DNA of 64,000 bases from Vitellaria paradoxa (GCA_019916065.1 CM034241.1:19085228-19149227), one strand, 5' to 3'. Numbered from the stretch's first letter, positions 22,191 through 35,293 are shown. Program-made: numbers and translations. Notes: generated by a model not told the origin, from the letters alone.

Positions 22191-24260
22191 AATTTCATAT
22201 TATTAGACAAAATTTCGACTGCATCTCCGCATATTTTTCCAAGTGAACAACATGGAAATGGTATTTTCTGTATTTATGTATGTACTTAGAGAACAATAGG
22301 GTAGTTACATGAAACTTCGCCCAACATAGAACTAGCATGAGAAGTGTTAAGTACAAGATAAATAATTGCAGTCCCAAACTATCTAAACTAGACAATTAAA
22401 TAATTGCATTGTCCTCCTTCATCACAAGAACAACGAATTAGGTCTTTAAAGACCTAGCTCGTTGCAACAAACTAGGATAAGAAAATGATCATCGTAATAC
22501 AATTCTCGAACAGGTCTAAGTTCATTTTTAAAACATGAATGGATAGCCATGCATGAAGGTAACAACTAAAAGAACTTAATTATGCTTGACTAATTGCCTG
22601 TGCTCTCACTAATAATTAGATGTCAATAAATTTATGTGAATCCACTTTTGCTTTCATAGATTTCAAAAGAGAAAATAGTTCAAACGGATTGTGATAGTGG
22701 ATTTTGGGTTCTTTTGGATATTTCTAGAGATTTATTAGGATTATCTTATAGAGATTTTAATAGTTCGAGGTATGTAGAGGTTTTTTTGAAACTTTCAAAT
22801 TTATAGAGATTTTTTAGGATTTTTTAGATTTTATAGAGATTTTTAGAGATTTTTTATGCTTTTATGAAGACATTTAAGATTTCTAGATTTTTGAATTTTA
22901 ACCCAAATTCAATTTTATCCTTAATTACATTTAGTCCTAATTTATATTTGAATTAATTTTAACCCTTAATTAATTGTAATGCTAATTAAATTAATCCCCA
23001 GTTTAACTAACTTTAACCTTAATGAATTTTAACCCTAATTGAATTTTATCTCTAATTAAATTTAACGTAGCCCTAATTTAATTTTGAATCAATTTTAACT
23101 CTTATTCAATTTTAACCCCAAATAATTTCAACTCTAATTTAATTTTTAATTAATTTTAACCCATATTGAAGTTTATCGCTAATTAATATATCAATAACAC
23201 TACTTTGATAAAATAAAATAAAATAATTCACTTAAATAATGATTTATATTCATTATATATATTATTTTAATAAAATAGTATAATAATATCAAATTTTACC
23301 CTAAATTGATTTTTTAAGTTTTTAAATTAATCTTTATATTTGTAGACCATTTTATTTAAATTTTCTAAATTAAATCAAGTGTTTATGGGATTATTGTCCT
23401 ATTTTTTAATATTTTCAATATAAATATACATTAGGAAGGTTAATACTTACAAAATTATGCATGAATTATTTGCACGTGTTTATTTTTGGATTTATAGATT
23501 AGTCTTTAAATTTTGTTTTTTCAGTGTTTATAGGATTGATTATTGTCCAATTTTTTAGTATTTTTAATATAAAAGTACTTTTATATTTAAACTAAGAAAT
23601 TAACATACTAAAAATATTTGAACCTAATTAAAAAAAATCCTAAGAATACTTCAACCAAACAAATCATACGAACTATAAAATTAACAAATTAAGAATATCT
23701 CAACGAAATTAATAAATTAAAAATATTCCAACAAAATAACAATTTAAGAATGTTTAAACCAAATAAATCATATCAAATGGATAAATTTAACAAATTAAGA
23801 AAATTTAAACCACACAAATCATACAAAATGGATAATGTAATCAACATGCAAATCAACAAAGTAAGAAATTATGTTCAATATTTAATTCAACTAATACTTA
23901 AATTTAACAAATTAACAACTAAGAACATTTATAACAATATAATACCACAATTAATAACTTAACAAATTACAAACTTCTCAAACTAATAAATTAAATTCTC
24001 AAACAAACTATATAACATTTAACAAATTAACATTTAATTACAAACTTCTCAAACTTACAAAATTCTCAAATTAACATTTAATGAATGAAATTCAACAAAG
24101 AGTAGGAGAGAGAGCCAACAATCAGTAATTTACAAAATCAAAAACTTCCCAAACAAATTAATTAACAATATAATGCTAAAATTAAATCAATACAAAAAAA
24201 AAAAAGTAAACTAAGCAACCCAAAAAAAAAAATTATAGAACGTGAAATGGCAAAACCTCA
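22191..24260. repeat. Degenerate AT-rich repeats
   Basis: Three low-complexity blocks: T-rich repeats around TTTATAGAGATTTTTAGAG (22715-22880); a loose array of TTTTAACCCTAATTNAA words (22890-23180); and an A-rich block with AACAAATTAAGAA and AAACCAAATAAATCATA words (23590-24130). The first and third look roughly complementary, which might reflect an old inverted repeat. No gene. Confidence 0.5.
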
Positions 24261-24318
24261 AGCATGTACTACTGTTGGAGGAGAAGGAAGTGTGCACTAC
24301 AAAATAAGAGGGGGAGAA

Positions 24319-24323
<5 letters not shown>

Positions 24324-24366
<43 letters not shown>

Positions 24367-24390
24367 CAAAGGGAATGAGAGAGAGAGAGA
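24324..24390. repeat. (GA)n microsatellites
   Basis: About twenty GA units at 24324-24363 and a second short run at 24377-24390. The reading frame across them is an artefact. Confidence 0.95.
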
Positions 24391-24559
24391 CTTACTTATT
24401 CACCAGCAGGAAGGTCACCAGAACAGCGACGAACAATGGTGGTGAAACCTGAAGTGGCGAGCAGCAGTTCGGGAGAGCAAGATGAGAGAGAGGGGGGGAG
24501 GAGAAATAAAGGCTAAGCGGGGAAGAGAGGGGGATTTGGGAAGAAGTTAATTAGATTTA

Positions 24560-25486
24560 ATAACCGCTTCTAGGCAATCAAGTATTCTATTAAAGCGGTC
24601 ATCTATTCCATCTTTCTCAATAGTAGCATTTCTTAAATCTTCTGTAATCTGATTTCTAATAGTGAATGGGGCCATGAGATTGACTCTATCTCAGATCATA
24701 CATAGCAGAAATTTCAGTAAACATGGATCGCATATTAGTATAGTTATCAAAATACATTCTTATCCTTTATGTAACATACACCACTACAACCAAGTTGAAT
24801 TTCCCAAGTAGGCTTTTGATAAGGTTGTTATTCTTTAAGAAAGAAATAGCCTATTGCACGATATCCATTAAGTTATTATCTAAGCATTAAATATTTCTCT
24901 TAGCCAAAATCACTAGCCAAATTTGCCGAGTAAAATGACATTGGAAGAATAAACGGTCATGACATTCTTTTGGTTACTTGCAAAAAACACAGGTCATTCT
25001 ATTAATTAATCCATAACTTTGACTTCTGTCTTGAGTACTAAGCCACTTCTAAATAGTAATCCATGAGATGAAGCTATGTCTTAGAATAACTCTTTTAAAC
25101 TTCAACAAATTAATGATGCCATCCAATGTCTTCTCCTTTAATTTTAAGGTGCTGCCAAGTAGACTTGATTGAGAAACAACTGTGTTCTTATCCGGAGACC
25201 AAATAGTTGCATCCCCTTCCTCTATAGTGGGAGGGTCTGTGTTAGAGACAATCCTCTTTAGATCTTTAAGCTCTAAAGAATTGTCTATAGGCCATCTCCA
25301 TTTTCCTTCAGCTATGATTTTTGCAACAAGATCCTCATTTCCCAATCTTGAATCATAAATTACCCTCTCTTCCTTGCTACTGCATATAGGGCCACTGGGC
25401 AACCAATTATCAAACCACAAGAATATTGGCATCCCACTCGCCTCCTTATAATGCATAAGAGGTCTAATTTCCTCTCTCAATTAGAG
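24560..25486 (-). pseudogene. L1-type LINE ORF2 C-terminus (zf-RVT), broken
   Basis: The minus-strand frame from 25480 reads FLWFDNWLPSGP, VIYDSRLGNEDLVAKII and an IWSPD block, typical of the linker after the reverse transcriptase of plant L1 LINEs. It continues past a stop (~25050) into RHSFISW, LSTQDRSQSYG and a zinc-binding CxxC ... H/C segment (CVFCK and HDRLFFQC, 25000-24900), the zf-RVT domain. Only the 3' end survives, as expected for 5'-truncated LINE insertions. Several further stops lie downstream. No poly-A tail or target duplication was identified. Confidence 0.75.
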
Positions 25487-25499
25487 AATTTCCTCCAAG

Positions 25500-25992
25500 A
25501 CTACGAGCAACCCAAGGAATTTTCTATAAATTTTTAATTTCAAACAGAATGATAAAATCTTAAAATCAATCTATCATACATGTCAAAGGATGTCATGTCA
25601 AATTATCAAAGAATTCTATAGAGGAGTAAACATACCTGAATCCATGGCAATGAATTAATGGGATTCGAGGTCTTCCATAGGCTAATCACCATACTCAAAA
25701 TGGGTTCTCTCTCACAAATGAGAATAAAGAAATGTATAAGCGTGAATGATTACCCTTAGGAAACCAAAACGCATAAGATTCCTTATATACTAGGTTTTAA
25801 TTAGATTCTCATTAACCTTAATTAGTCTAGAATAGGTAACTACACATTGCAAAACTCATAACAATAGATGCCTCTAGAGCCCAGCAACTAGATCACTTGA
25901 ATGGGTCGTACTTAATTAAATAGCTCATATAAAAATTGTTAATTAACTATATAAAGCCATTAGGAAATAATATCCCAACAATCTCCCACTTA
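25500..25992 (-). mobile_element. Copia-type 3' LTR with polypurine tract, partial
   Basis: Minus strand: TAAGTGGGAGAT (25992-25981), a copia-style purine tract, runs directly into an LTR-like start TGTTGGGATATTATTTCC (from 25980). A TATATAAGG box lies on the minus strand near 25785. The left (downstream) end is not defined; about 25500 is a guess based on where it meets the LINE remnant. Confidence 0.5.
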
Positions 25993-28109
25993 AGCTACAT
26001 ATGTTTTTGAAGACAATTGTATTCCATAGCTGTAAGTGTACACTGAATTTGCTATCTTGTCTTGAAACATTTCCTCAGTTATAATCCGGTCCATCTCCTA
26101 TACCAGTATCAAATCAAAGTGACCTTCGTTACACTCGTTTCGTAACTAGATCTATCCAAACACATGCTTGAAAATAAATCATGCATTACACATGAATGGA
26201 AGGCGGCCTAGCCCCATATATGGGGTCCAAGGAGGGCCAATGTACTTGCTATTAATTGGAAGAGGTTGTTTCCCAATATTAAATCAACAATCTTAATTCG
26301 CAAAGGAGTAATAATCTTACCATTGCTCCAAGTCTCGACAGTAAATTAATGTAATATATAGGTTAATGAATCAGATATCATATATACAATTTTTATTTAT
26401 GCTAATTGGCCGCAGTTATAGGACGTTTGTTACTGTGCATCGTAGAAAATTTTCCGTGTGGTGTTTGATGAATAGAGGAACAGTATGTTACAAATATATG
26501 GTAAAGTGTTTCTTTTGACACATCTTAAAATGATGGAAAACTATTGCAGAACTTCGCAAAAAACAAGAGAAGAGAGAGAGAGTTTATATGAATTGTGAGG
26601 GTGTAATTCTTTTGAATTAACTTCATTTAGGTTAATAATATAAGGTGCAACTGGAGTAAGATGCATTGAAATACATTATTCATTATTTGTATCCTATACA
26701 GAGGGCTGAAGGCATGAGGTGGATGCATGGGAGCTGTGAGTTGCTTAAAATCCTTTATGATTTGATAAGCCTTGAGAAACGTGTAATAAGCCTTAAATTA
26801 GGGCTTTTAGATAGTTTATTTATCTGGCAACGATAAATGGTTTCATGTGGATTTAATAAAGATACAAAAAATTCTTCAATATTCGTTCCTTGTTCTATAT
26901 ATAGAGCCCATTATTACACATCGACGCAATGCTAATGTAGACAGATCCCATTTTAGATGGTATCTGATAATTTTCCAGGCCATTTACTGGTCATAGTTCT
27001 CACAGTGACAAACCAGTGCAAACTTGGAGCAAAATTGTGTCGATGTGAGAAAATTTTCAACTAATTTATGCATTAGGTCATGTAGAAGATTATTAAGAGT
27101 TTTTGATGGAGAAGTACAGACAACTGCCTGAGTAGTTTGTAGCTTTAGTTCATTGTGGAATTAAGAATGAATACAAGATATTTGAACAGTGGGAGAACAT
27201 TAACTGGAGTAGGATAGTGGGAGAAGACAATGTATACTTTTAATAGTTTGATATACTCAAGGTTACTTTGGTTTCTTCCTAACGTGGCCATTTTTTCTCG
27301 TACAAGACTGGAGGAAAGGTACTTCATTCTTTATGTTCATCTTTGGATGCTTGCTAGCCGCTATACATTTCTGCTTGCATTATCAAGAATTCTTACACAT
27401 GAATTCATAAATTAAAGAGATAGGATTGAAAGGCGTAACGGTTCACTCATCGCCCTAATTACTCTTTCAAATTTTCGTGTAATATTGGTCTTTCTTACTT
27501 GGACCCAGAGCATTTGTATTGTCTACAACTGTATTAGCTCATCACTTAGCCAAAAAAAACTATTGGTTCATTATTTTCTTGCTGGTTTGTATTTCTTTTC
27601 CACATATGATTAACATTTTGAACTTTTATGAAACCGATGAAAAATTAATATTATTGATAATATTTGGGAGGCCTCATATTTTAGAAACTATTTATTTGTG
27701 TGCTTTTGATTTAGTATGTCTTTTGGAATTTACTTTTCCACGCTTGTTTTTCTTCTTCTTCTTTTTTTTTTTTTCAAGATTGCATATTAACTAGAACCCT
27801 TTGACCTTAAATTTTCTAACTAGTTGTAAACTTTATATCATCAAAATGGTAGGATTACCATTCACATTAATATTATAAATTATTCATTTTCTATGCAGTT
27901 TGTTTTCTCACTTTTTTCTTGGACGAGAGTAATTCATTAACTGGTCATGTTAAGTGCTCTAATGGATGTTTACCAAATTAGATAAGACAAATTGTCTATA
28001 AAGGCACAAGAAACTTATCGCCTTAGTTGCACTTGTAAAAGATGCATTGTGACACTTGATTCTTTTTATTGTTGTTGATGGTTTTGTGGTTATCCACTTT
28101 GATATAAGC
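25993..28109. other. Intergenic DNA, no gene seen
   Basis: AT-rich unique-looking sequence. Short frames at 27145-27415 and 27519-27794 show no domain, and the latter runs through a T-rich tract (27752-27775). I see no promoter, RNA gene or element end. Confidence 0.5.
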
Positions 28110-28510
28110 TAAGAGAGAGTAAAACAATTCGAGGATATTATTAAGTTTTCATTCTCCCTCTTATTTTATTTATAATCAAAGATTACAACCAAATTAGAAA
28201 ACCTAAAATAGCTTAAACAGAATATTCAACTATTCTAATGCTTCCCCTCAAGGTATAGCATAAAGATCAAATATATCCAACTTGATATAGTCAAGTTCTG
28301 AAAAGACTAATGAGCTAAGATTTGGTGAGGATGTCATCCAACTGAGAGTTTGAGCTTACAAAAAGAGTCATGAGGTCATAATTAAATAGGAGATACCAAA
28401 TGAAATGACAATCCACCTCAACATGCTTGCTACGCTTATGAAAGATAAGGTCACTACTTACCAAAAAAAAAGATAAGGTCATTAGCAATGAAGATAGTAG
28501 CTTGGTTGTT
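28110..28510 (-). pseudogene. Ty1/copia RNase H tail, PPT and LTR start
   Basis: Minus strand: the end of a copia polyprotein is readable around 28480-28310 with KRSKHVEVDCHFIWYL and SSNSQLDDILTKS, the usual last blocks of copia RNase H. A purine tract GAGGGGAAG (~28250) is followed by ATTAGAATAGTTGAATATTC, probably the LTR start, and a TATAAATA box near 28170. A small insertion duplicates GACCTTATCTTT inside the coding part (28448-28480). Strongly decayed. Confidence 0.7.
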
Positions 28511-28539
28511 ACATTACATAGACATCAGAATTGAGATTT

Positions 28540-28742
28540 TTTTTTTTATATCTCAGGATGTTTAGACCAACTTGCACGTACCTCAACTAAACCCTGAGGG
28601 CCTAAAGTTAACAACCAGGTGAACCTCCAGTAACTCATCCCTGAGAGCTTGAAGTTGACGACGGGGTGAACCTCTAGTAATCCTGAGGAGACTTGAACTA
28701 ATGACCACTAGAGAGTAAATCTAAAATCTTACCAGTTAAACT
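28540..28742 (-). mobile_element. Au-like SINE
   Basis: A ~203-bp tRNA-derived SINE in minus orientation. Read on the minus strand it begins AGTTTAACTGGTAAG (A-box-like), has TAGTTCAAGTCTCC (B box, ~55 nt in), and ends in TTGAGGTACGTGCAAGTTGG ... followed by an A run (T run at 28540-28550). That 3' end resembles the Au SINE family from memory. An 11-bp target duplication with one mismatch flanks it: AATTGAGATTT (28529-28539) and AATTGAAATTT (28743-28753). It is non-coding and mobilised by LINE enzymes. Confidence 0.75.
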
Positions 28743-28753
28743 AATTGAAATTT

Positions 28754-29472
28754 CCTTAATGAAAATCAGGGATCCTTCTATTTATGTTAGGAAATTAGGG
28801 AGTCCTTGTATTTATGGTGTAAATTATTATGCTTTATTTAGGGGATTTTTTGTAGTTATGACAATCCCTTAATTGTGGGGATTTAAGTTAGGAGATTTTC
28901 TCCCCACGTAGTCAAATACTGTACAAAGTATTTTTTGATGGAATGATTAATTTTTTTTTTCTTCAATTCTTCACAAAACCTAACATCCAATAGCTGCTAT
29001 GGCCACCCGCTTTCAAGTGAACTGAACTCTTGGACGTCTTGTTGCTGGGCTAATTAGGAGGAACTGATGATAGAGGGTCTTGGCCTATTGTTTGGACCTG
29101 CTGAGTTGGAGTTAGATTTATTTGCTAACTCAATCCTATGTGTTGCGTCTTGATATTTTTTAAAGTTAACGAATTAGCATATCCATGTTGTTACGGATAT
29201 TGTATGTTCTTATCCATACTGCTTAGTTTCTAAACATTTCTACAGATTTTTGTATTATTTGTGATGTTTTCAAAAGCATTTCTATATATTTTCATGAATT
29301 TGTGCTACTTTTCAATGTTTTCAAAGTTGATAATGAAAATTTGATCCTTGCTAATGGATTTTCAATATTTTGACAGTGTTAAGAACTTGGTACCAAGATC
29401 CAAATGCAATATAAAATCTAATGCCCATTTTCATCTTGCATGGATTTCCAAACAATTTCTAGAGTCATTTCT
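28754..29472. other. Intergenic DNA, no gene seen
   Basis: AT-rich, with no open frame of note and no recognisable repeat family. Confidence 0.5.
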
Positions 29473-31599
29473 GTAATAACTTGAATTTTTTTTCTCTTAA
29501 TTAATTTGTTTAAGTGTGGTGGTGATATTTATTATAGTAAAAATCTAGAAAATTGAGGATTTGAAAATTTTTAGAAAGATAAAATTAGTTGGAAAGATTT
29601 TCGGATTTAATTCCACTCTATGTGGGAGTTTAACGTAGAATTTCTAAACTTTTATCCAAACAATTCCTAGCCCAATTGCCTAATTGGTTCAACCCAAGCC
29701 CATTAACCCATGGGTCAACCCTTTTCTTTGACTCACCTCAACTCACTTCAACTCACTTTATCACTCATTGAGTTGACTCATGAATAGTAGCTCTAAATCA
29801 TTTCCTTGCAAACTTTATTTTCCATCCATCCTTTCTTCAATACATCTCTCACATCTCTCAAATTATTTGGCTAATTAGTCAAAAATAAGACTCTACATTG
29901 ATGACTTTAAAGCATTCTTCCAAATTACTTAGCTAGCATGATTTAAACACTTCAAGCATCTTTTAAATAATTTGTCAAAAAGCTAGCATGATTCCCAGAT
30001 CATGCCACCTCCATACATCTCCTCCAATACCTCTCTTAAATTATTTGGTTAGATAGTCAAAAAGCTAAGCATGATTCTTGGATCATGCTACCTAATGCAT
30101 AATCCTACTTTAGTGGCTTTCAAGTCTAGGAAGTGGAGGTTGTTTTTTTTTCTACCTACACTTTCTATACACTCTCATGACTTCCTATAAATTGGTGTGG
30201 CTTCAAAGAGAAAAACAAAAATAAGAGAGAAAAAAATAAATCATTATTTAGTGTGGTTAGAGACTAGGTGTTGCTTGGAAGAAGAAGAAAGGCTTGGAAT
30301 TTTCTAATTGGATGGTGTTCAAAGCTCAACTCCTTTTTCTTTCACAGGCTTGGTCACCAATATCTTCATTGAGGTTGGATGATGAACCTCCTAAAATATA
30401 TTTGATGCCTTTAATTTTAAAACTAAAGCATTTTTTGGGTTTAAAGTATGAAATTTGATTGTGATAAAAAAAATAATACCCGTATATTGGGGTTAGGGAA
30501 GTCGAAACTTTGACTGATGTAGCCCAACATGCTGACAACTCTCTGTTTGCAACTTCTGATGTGTTCTTGACCCCTAAAATAGTGGAATTAGGCTTCGGCT
30601 AAGACATAAAAGTTGTAGCCCTTTAAGTTTTCTTTCCAACCCAAAAAAGATTTGCCTCAATCCGATTTGTGAGTCAAAAGCTATGCTCAAAATACTGAGC
30701 ACGTGTAAAACTGTATCTTCTGAACAAATTGAATTCAAAGCTGTTTTTGCACATTTAGACCTTAGAATTTTTAAAAGTGTAAAACATGAAAGTTGTAGGT
30801 TTTAAAGTCTAGTTTCTACAGATATAAAGTTTATAGATGTTGGAGTTCTACTCTATTTTATATGAATTTTCTTTTAAACTGCTATCTCTGCTTAGCCTTT
30901 AATTTATGCTTGTTTGGATTTTTTTTAGAATATTATGTTTAAATATTTATTTAAATTTTCAATTTTCTTCTGTTAATTATTGTCATGTTAATAAATTCTA
31001 TTGATGTGTAATTTTATTCACAAGGCCTGATATAGTAAACACTTATATTATTTGATATAATACTGAAGTGGACTGTTACGTTGATACTAGTTAGTTATTT
31101 TCCAATTGATATGAAATTATTTTAAACTGGATATTATTATCATTTATTTATGATAACTGACTTAGATAATCAGTTTCATCATAGATAGTTGGATGACTTA
31201 TTCAAACTAAAATGGCAAAGTAGAACCAAGTATTTGATAAAAATGCCCAAATGAAACAATGGACTTATTCTTTCCTAAAATAAATTTGATTTATTTTAAT
31301 TGATTCTTTTAGACATTATTTTGTCTACCTAGCAAGTTATATAACTATATTTTTATGATTAAGTGAATTTAATGAAACTTATTTAATACCTTCCTAAATA
31401 TTGGAATAATTTTATGGATATTTGTGGATATCTTGAAGTCGAAAACCTATGATAAGGATTTGGTTATAAATAAGATGATGACTGCAAATTTATTCAAATA
31501 AAATAAAACTTATAAATTTTTCTAAAATTGAATATAAGTCCAAAGAGCTATTTACTATCTTTATATTCCATAAAATAATAAAATAAAAAGAAAAAAGAG

Positions 31600-32954
31600 G
31601 CAAAAACCGATATCGCAACCAAAGTAAGATGAAGATTTGAACTAGAGGTTAACTTGGATAAACAGAGAAATCAGACACATGTCAGTATATAGATGATATC
31701 TTAAGATCCAACGGTTCAATTTTCATGGAATTTTAATACAGTAAACTAGACTTCCATATCTACAACTTTACCGAAGGTAAATTTTTGTGGAACTGAAGTT
31801 AAGATATCAAAAAATGAGTTGGAATATTAGTCATTACAGAAAAGTTTTTAAGTCTGGATTCTGGAGCTAGTCTTAGTTTTTGAGACATAACTCATACTCT
31901 ATAACTTTACAAATTCTGATTTTTGGTTTGTGAAAAGAAGACTCAAAAAGATACAACTTTTGTAGTTTAAGTTTCTTCTAATTCTAAACGTATCATGGTG
32001 AAACAGAAGCTTAAACTGGAAACACAGATTTAGAATGTCAGAAAAAGCTATCAGAAGCTGGTCTCGGTTCAGAAGCCATATCTGACTATCTAACCGTTGG
32101 ATGAAGCTCAAAATTTGACATGTGATAGCTGACTTATACATATGAAAAGTCTTTACTCTGAGGAAATGTCAGATTTGAACGTTATGAGAGTGAAAAACGG
32201 TCACAAATGTATCTCAGAACATCTGAATCTGAAAGACAGCATTGGAAGCAAGGAAATTCAATTTCTTTCAAGGGCAAAAGTGTCTTTTCACTTAGTAACG
32301 GCCATTTGCAGATTTTCATCTATAAATAGAGCCTCAAACTCAAATTCAAGAGGATGAACAAGGAAGAAAGAAGTGCTTACAAAGAGATACAAGAAATTTC
32401 ATAACTTGTGCTTCATCTTTCATATTCAACTTGTGAGAGTTTCTTTTTGATTTGATTGAGTTTCAAACTCATCATTGTTGCTGTAAGAAAGGGAAATTTA
32501 AAGCCCTTTTAATTTGTGAGTGTTGGGTGAGCTTTTGTTGGTTTTGGTTCAAGTGTTAGAACTAAAACAAGAGACTTTCTTTGAGAGACTTGTGTGAGTG
32601 ATTTGGGAATAAAATCACTTGGGAAAGGTTTCTAGCACCTTGGGAAGCTAGTGTATAATAAGCTCTTCAAAGAAGAGTGGAGAAATCTCAAAGAAGACCT
32701 TGGGGAGTGGATGTAGGCAACATTGAAGCCGAACCACTATAAATTGATTATGTTTTCTCCCTTCTCTTTATATTTATTGCAAACATTAGCACTCACTCTT
32801 CATCCACAAATATTGAATAACTTTTCTTTTGGTGCATTTTATATTTGATTATCCTTTTCATCTTGACATATTTGTTTTAGGGTTGAAATTTTTATTTGCA
32901 AATTTTTTTAAGCAACCCTATTCACCCCCTCTAGCGTTGCTATTTGGGACAACA
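31600..32954 (+). mobile_element. Copia-type (SIRE-like) solo LTR, left end undefined
   Basis: Contains TCTATAAATAGAGCC (TATA box 32321-32328) and a long transcribed-looking leader, and ends TTCACCCCCTCTAG ... GGGACAACA at 32954, as in SIRE-like copia LTRs. No primer site follows (TTGGTGATTATG instead of TTGGTATCAGAGC), so it appears to be a solo or truncated LTR. It carries a version of the module GAAAAGAAGACTCAAAAAGA (31932) also seen in the Athila-like LTRs. Confidence 0.5.
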
Positions 32955-33526
32955 TTGGTGATTATGTTTAATCTTTAATTTATTGTGAATTATTATTAAA
33001 TTTTGAATTGAGATAAAATACTTAAAGTATACTATATGTGACTGAATAATCCCACCTCAGATTCATAACTCAGGAAAATTGCTGGTTGCTATTAAAAATG
33101 TCTGATTGCCATACAAGATACCCTTGGAATGCCAAGGGGTGAAAATAAATTAAGGCACTTAGTGCTAAAGTTATTTTTTTGGTAATAGGGTGATGAGTGG
33201 GTAGAAATGGCCTTTTAGATGGAGATGGGAACATATGCATTTTAATTGGGAGATGTTCCCTTCTGAACTGGCCAGTCAGGTAGCCGGTCGCGACGGTTAG
33301 GTTTTTGGTGGGTGACACTGTCGGAATGCATTGAATGCTAAGCCCATAAAGTCAATGGTTCCCAAGGCTGGGGGTAGAGGAGGATAAGAGTATGATTATA
33401 TTAGGAGGATTTAGATTAAACTCTTTTACCAAATTTTACTATGATTGGCAACCTCTCTTGCTTATGTATGAATGATGTGTTGGAATTATTTAATTATATT
33501 TAGTTCCTCTTGATGAATATTTTATA

Positions 33527-33546
33527 AATATATATATATATATATG
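33527..33546. repeat. (TA)n microsatellite
   Basis: About ten TA units directly beside the SINE-like sequence; on the minus strand it forms its tail. Confidence 0.85.
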
Positions 33547-33660
33547 AAACCTGTATCGCTACGGGGTTTGATCTTGAGACCTTGAAAATCTGAATCTGAG
33601 ATCCTGAAAATCTGAATCTGAGATCCCTACCACTGGGACACAGATTTCATTGTGGTATAC
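33543..33660 (-). mobile_element. SINE-like remnant with an internal 22-bp duplication
   Basis: Minus strand: GTGTCCCAGTGGTAGGG (A-box-like, 33640-33625) and, after a duplicated 22-bp segment (GATCTCAGATTCAGATTTTC twice), AAGATCAAACCCCG (B-box-like, 33574-33561). Box order and spacing suit a tRNA-derived SINE head. No target duplication identified. Confidence 0.45.
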
Positions 33661-34539
33661 ATATCAACATTTAACTATTTCTACATGTAAGTAAAATAAT
33701 AGTTACGGTGACGGTTTCATCAAACTGTTGTAAGTATAATTTACATTATTCAGTTGGGATCTATTGAATTAATTGTTGCATAAACAATATACCACCTAAT
33801 CACATTCACTGTAGTGGGTCACCTAATATAGTGTAGCATTACAACCACTACATATAGGCACTTAGGAGATTTTGATTATTAGGCTTTGGTAGCTTACCCC
33901 TTGTGGGAATATTTTTTTCAGGATATTAAGTACAGGGATACTGAAGATGAGCTGGAAAGAGATTAACTTCTCTTAAATATTCCATTAGAAGAGTTATCTA
34001 TTTTTTTTTCTTTCTTGCACAGTGCTGGAAGACTTTATTTATTATTGTGGTCTGTAATAATAATTATTATTAGATGATTGTAATAATTAAGTTTAGACCC
34101 AGTTACTTTATTTGATATGTAATGTTAATCGCATGGTTGGGATGCTTAGATGATTCTGTAATATTATTCTCTATATTTTTTTATTTTGTGCCCTGTAGTT
34201 GAATCCCATCAAATGATTCAGTCTAATAACTTATAAATATTAGTTGGGATAAATTAAGGATTTTGAATACCTTAAATTTTTATTGCAAGTCAACCCAAGT
34301 TTGGAGGAAAAATTTGGGGTGTGACGGCGTGTTGTCATTTTATTTTTATACTCAAATAAATAATCCCAAGTCACCCTCGGGTATTCAGATTATGAAAATC
34401 TGGGGCATGACAATTTCTGACCTAACTTGGTGGTGGAGAAGCACAATTTTCAACTATTGATTATTATAAACTTAGTGCTTGTAGAGCTTAATCTATTTGT
34501 TCATTGATTTTTCCTCCCTAGATTTTTAATTGGAGAAGG

Positions 34540-35293
34540 AAATAGAGAGATTTTAGCATTCCAATGACATCAGAAGATTGTTCAAAGGGTATTGTAGTTG
34601 CTGATAGAATGAGAAATGTTGATCTTGCTCCTGAACTTTTTGCAGAGGCTGCTAATAAGAGACTTAAGACAACCTCGACTTTCAACGCACTTATGGATGC
34701 TTATATGTTCAACGGTTGTGCTAAGAAGTGTCAGCAGTTGTTTTGAGATTTAAAGAGGGATCCAAGTTGTAGTCCTACAATTGTAACATACAACATACTC
34801 ATTTCCGTTTTTGGTAGGCTGATGCTTATATATCACATGGTGGCAGCTTTTGGCGAAATTAAGGATTTAAAACTCTCCCCTAATTTGAGTACATATAATA
34901 GTTTGATTGCTAGATACATTACAGCTTGGATGTGGGATAGTATGGAGAAGACTTATAAAATTATGAAAGCATGTCAAGCCTCATATTATTCCCCACATGC
35001 TAATTCTTAGAGGTTGTGCCCATTCTCGTAATTTGGAAAGGATGGAAGAGACACAAAAGTTGGTAAAACATCATGTTAGTTCGAATCAAATTCCATTGAT
35101 CAAAACAATGATATGTGCATACTTTACGAGTTCTGACAGAAATAGAGTTAAAAGGATAGAGGCTTTATTGAGGCTTATTCCAGAAAATGATTATAGGCCT
35201 TGGTTGAATATTTTGTTGATTAGGGTGTATGCACAAGAGAATTTGTTAGAGGAGATGGAGACTTCAGTAAACGAGGCATTTGAACATAATAAG
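34540..35293 (+). pseudogene. Pentatricopeptide-repeat (PPR) protein, broken fragment
   Basis: P-class PPR sequence: LAPELFAEAANKRLKTTSTF, SPTIVTYNILISVFGRL, LSPNLSTYNSLIARYITAWM, and [23 protein letters not shown] proteins normally bind organelle RNA. The frame has a TGA at 34744-34746 (after QQLF, where an arginine CGA would fit) and a frameshift near 34975-34990. The copy lacks the N-terminal part; TCCTCCCTAG at ~34518 might be an old intron end. It is cut on the right by element C, whose first bases (TGA) end the frame after AFEHNK. Beyond the element (43014 on) I cannot recognise a continuation. From memory it resembles Arabidopsis At2g30780-type PPRs, unchecked. Confidence 0.75.

Larger units (their letters stand above)
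29473..34412 (+). mobile_element. Decayed chromovirus-type LTR, invaded by other repeats
   Basis: The left end TGTAATAACTTGAATTTTTT resembles the start of Tekay/Galadriel-like chromovirus LTRs (TGTNAYA...AATTT). Near 34300-34325 GGAAAAATTTGGGGTGTGAC looks like the complementary right end, and a similar AAAATCTGGGGCATGACA lies at 34394-34411. A TATAAATTGG box is at ~30187. A copia-like LTR (about 31.6-32.95 kb) and a SINE-like piece (33543-33660) lie inside. Gross length is about 4.9 kb. No convincing target duplication; the assignment is tentative. Confidence 0.4.

Noticed and set aside
22890..23180. AACCCTAA words suggesting interstitial telomere sequence
   Set aside because: Words are irregular, embedded in TTTTAAT-rich text, and never form consecutive TTTAGGG units.
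24295..24310. CACTACAAAATAAG as a CACTA 5' end
   Set aside because: No matching inverted end, subterminal repeats or target duplication were found.
24264..24452. Frame rich in Arg-Glu repeats
   Set aside because: Encoded by the (GA)n microsatellite.
27519..27794. 91-codon hydrophobic frame
   Set aside because: AT-rich, runs into a T tract, no domain or gene context.
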